A stretch of 64,000 bases of DNA. Source: Acidobacteriota bacterium. GTDB lineage: Bacteria > Acidobacteriota > Thermoanaerobaculia > Gp7-AA8. Numbering within the stretch: position 1 is the first letter of the stretch; every line of letters begins with the position of its first letter. Shown piece after piece: positions 61,999-64,000 of this stretch. The stretch covers positions 186,001-250,000 of the forward strand of contig JAFATB010000019.1 of assembly GCA_019244185.1 (NCBI GenBank), written 5' to 3'. A program made the position numbers and the translations under genes. The notes beneath the pieces are model-generated. The model was not told where the DNA came from. It made no database searches and was given only the letters and a program-made list of their open reading frames with translations.

Positions 61999-63314
61999 TT
62001 CGATTTCTCCTTCTTCGCGGCGTCGTCTTCCGCTTTGAGGCGCTGCTGCTTCTCGCGCTTCATCGCCTCGCGCTGCTGCAGGTCGCGCTGGCGATCGAAG
62101 ACGATCTCGCCGTCGACGAACGTCGTGTCGACGCGCGCGTACGACGATAGCGGATGCGCGGTCCAGATCGCGAGATCGGCGTCCTTGCCCACTTCGATCG
62201 AGCCCATGCGATGGTCGAGGCGCAGCTGCTTGGCCGGATTGATGGTGCAGAGCCGCAACGCCTCGTCTTCACTCAGGCCGCCGTACTTCATCGACTTCGC
62301 CGCGTCCTGATTGAGGTGCCGCGCGAGCTCGTCGGAGTCGGAGTTCACCGAGACGATCACGTTGTTCCGCGTCATGAGCGCGACGTTGTACGGGATCGCG
62401 TCATACGCCTCGGCTTTGTAGCCCCACCAGTCGATGAACGTGCCGCCGGTGACGCCGTGCGCGGCGATTTCCGGCGCGACCTTATAGCCCTCGAGCACGT
62501 GCTGCAGCTCGCGCACTTTGAACCCGAGCTCGTCGGAGAGATTGAGCAGCATCAGGATCTCATCCGCGCGATAGCAGTGCGAGTGGATGTCGACCTTGCC
62601 GCGCAGGATGTCCGCCATCTCTTCCATGAGCAGATCGCGGCGCGGCGGGATCGCATCTTCGCCGCGCTTCTTCTTCGCGTCGTACTCGTCCCACGCCGCG
62701 AGGTAATCGCGCGCGTCGACGAACGACTTGCGGATCACTTCCTCGACGCCCATGCGCGTGGCCGGATACTGGCGCGGCTGGCCTTCGGGCGGCCGGAAGT
62801 TCGCGGATTTCGGGTTCTCGCCGAGCGCGAACTTGATCGTGCGCGGCGCATCGGGGATCGGCCACTCGGAGATCGGATGGCCCCACTTCCACTTCACGAT
62901 CTGGCTCTGGCCGCCAATCGAGTTCGCGGAGCCGTGCAGCACGAGCGCGGCGGTCGTGCCGCCGGCGAGCTGGCGATACACGTTGATGTCCGTCGCCGTG
63001 AGTACGTCGGCGATGCGCACGTTGCCGCTGTTCGGCAGCGAGATCTCGTTGACGCTGCCTTCGATCGCGGTGTGGCTGTGCGTGTCGATGATGCCGGGCA
63101 GCACGAACTTGCCGCTCGCGTCGATGACCTGCGCGCCCGCCGGCGCGGCGAGGTCGCGGCCGACCGCGGCGATCTTCGTGCCGCGAATGAGCACCGAGCC
63201 GTTCTCGATCGTGCCGTTGGTGATCGTGAGGATGGTCGCGTTGCGGATGAGCGTGACGCGCTCCTGCGCGAACGCGCTGCAGGCGAACAGCAGAACTGCG
63301 ACGAGCTTTCTCAT
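61995..63314 (-). CDS. Exported amidohydrolase (imidazolonepropionase-like)
   Basis: A 439-residue protein with a signal peptide ([17 protein letters not shown]). Metal-binding HSH in [15 protein letters not shown] (~residues 75-80), a second [12 protein letters not shown] block, a His in AHGVTGG and the catalytic Asp in [11 protein letters not shown] give a complete amidohydrolase site. The C-terminal ~40 residues are a Lys/Glu-rich tail. Acts in the periplasm; likely substrate a peptide, lactam or other amide. Start ATG 63314 overlaps the upstream stop. Confidence 0.9.
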   Translation of the reverse strand: MRKLVAVLLFACSAFAQERVTLIRNATILTITNGTIENGSVLIRGTKIAAVGRDLAAPAGAQVIDASGKFVLPGIIDTHSHTAIEGSVNEISLPNSGNVRIADVLTATDINVYRQLAGGTTAALVLHGSANSIGGQSQIVKWKWGHPISEWPIPDAPRTIKFALGENPKSANFRPPEGQPRQYPATRMGVEEVIRKSFVDARDYLAAWDEYDAKKKRGEDAIPPRRDLLMEEMADILRGKVDIHSHCYRADEILMLLNLSDELGFKVRELQHVLEGYKVAPEIAAHGVTGGTFIDWWGYKAEAYDAIPYNVALMTRNNVIVSVNSDSDELARHLNQDAAKSMKYGGLSEDEALRLCTINPAKQLRLDHRMGSIEVGKDADLAIWTAHPLSSYARVDTTFVDGEIVFDRQRDLQQREAMKREKQQRLKAEDDAAKKEKSK

Positions 63315-64000
63315 TTCGAACGGCTCCCGCTGAATTCGAAATTGCCGAGGGTCGTGCTGACGGTGCCGGAGATCGCATCGCCATCGAGCTTGCCGCGGAA
63401 CGCCCAGTCGGTCGCTTCCGCTCCGTTCTGCGCGTTCGCGGAGATGGTGAAGTCGAACGTCGTGCCGTCGAACGAGCCGCCGCGGATGTCGCCCGAGCCG
63501 CGATCTCCCGCGAACGTGCCGCTGAGATGTCCATCCTCGGAATGCAGCGTCACCGTGATGGCGACGCCGCCCTGCGGCGCGCGCACGGTGAGATTCCACG
63601 TGCCGTCGATCGGCGACGCCGCGCTCGGACCTTCTTTCTTGTCGTCCTTCGGCAGGCGGAGCTCGCGGCCGTCGACGAAGACGTGCGTGAGCTTCGCGTT
63701 CTTGTCGAAGAGCGGCCGGTCGCTGACGATGACGTTCGCGATCTTGCCGCGTTCGAGCGTGCCGAGCTGGCGGTCGACGCCGAAGATGCGCGCCGGCGCG
63801 ATCGTCGTCGCGCGCAATGCGTCGTCGGCGCTGAGGCCGTTCTCGATCGCCTTGCGGATGCCGGGCAGAAAGTCTCCCGCTTTGCCGGAGCCGCTGACGA
63901 GTGCGAACGCGGCGCCGCTCTTCGCCAGCGCGGCGGGCGAAGTCGGCGCGAGCTGGCGGTCGCGGATGATGCGCAGCGGCTGCTCGGCGCGATCGTCCTT
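63311..64000 (-). CDS. Amidohydrolase-family protein, C-terminal part (cut by window edge)
   Basis: Frame open to 64000; the N-terminus and most of the barrel lie outside the window. The visible end has [13 protein letters not shown] and [12 protein letters not shown], the standard amidohydrolase C-terminus. A ~100-residue beta-rich extension follows ([14 protein letters not shown], then repeats of [15 protein letters not shown] type) that the two downstream paralogues lack. Its stop overlaps the next start. Confidence 0.85.
   Translation of the reverse strand, partial: KDDRAEQPLRIIRDRQLAPTSPAALAKSGAAFALVSGSGKAGDFLPGIRKAIENGLSADDALRATTIAPARIFGVDRQLGTLERGKIANVIVSDRPLFDKNAKLTHVFVDGRELRLPKDDKKEGPSAASPIDGTWNLTVRAPQGGVAITVTLHSEDGHLSGTFAGDRGSGDIRGGSFDGTTFDFTISANAQNGAEATDWAFRGKLDGDAISGTVSTTLGNFEFSGSRSK

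Noticed and set aside
1..64000. CRISPR arrays, rRNA genes and transposase-bearing insertion sequences
   Set aside because: No regularly spaced repeats, no rRNA core sequences and no DDE or HUH transposase were seen.

Overview
The window is GC-rich bacterial DNA in two parts. Positions 1-42,850 are most of an integrative genetic element whose left end lies outside the window. From 42,851 onward is ordinary chromosome. The chromosomal part has a TonB-dependent receptor behind a cobalamin riboswitch, TrmFO, a two-domain cytidine deaminase, DUF3467 and a run of exported amidohydrolases. This points to a diderm, Acidobacteriota-like organism, but no rRNA or marker gene is present, so that is inference.

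The element ends in a 45-bp copy of the 3' half of a tRNA-Pro(GGG) gene at 42,806-42,850, the usual scar of tyrosine-recombinase integration. Inside it are five tyrosine recombinases (1-471, 11140-11766, 18167-18808, 35787-36821, 36833-37855). There are two DNA-transfer-like modules, each pairing a HerA/VirD4-like ATPase with a replication-relaxation protein (4805-8452 and 37872-42684). Other genes include two SSB-like proteins, a DprA-like plus phosphoribosyltransferase pair, surface or cell-wall proteins and several small zinc-ribbon genes. No relaxase or VirB4 was recognised. A second tRNA scar, the 3' half of tRNA-Thr(GGT) at 35,607-35,648, next to another integrase, suggests a composite island.

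Three cargo regions stand out. (a) 11.1-14.4 kb: a FimB-sized recombinase is followed directly by an imperfect palindrome, and an inverted copy lies 2.6 kb away. The enclosed segment holds a sodium/solute symporter operon and, convergent to it, two lycopene-cyclase-domain genes. This looks like an invertible switch or a shared operator. (b) 19.4-28.5 kb: seven tightly packed genes encode an NrtABC-type ABC transporter, a large AAA+ protein of the sigma-54-activator clade without its GAFTGA loop, a small-molecule-type methyltransferase, a sulfotransferase-like protein and an arginase-fold protein whose first metal-binding His is Cys. I know of no described system with this composition. (c) 28.8-35.3 kb: a dynamin-like GTPase with a membrane partner, then an SF2 helicase with a probable nuclease-like partner, resembling a defence block.

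The chromosomal flank (42.9-64 kb) has an MFS transporter and an XRE/MmyB-type regulator sharing a palindromic operator, two tandem paralogues of unknown function, a UbiA prenyltransferase overlapping a large membrane glycosyltransferase, a 1,460-residue four-domain sulfotransferase/glycosyltransferase, cytidine deaminase, DUF3467, TrmFO, a phospholipase C-family phosphoesterase, a BtuB-like receptor and three overlapping amidohydrolase genes. Several element genes (4.4, 10.3, 15.8, 17.8, 28.6 and 33.0 kb) carry apparent frame disruptions. Either the island is partly decaying or the assembly has small indels.
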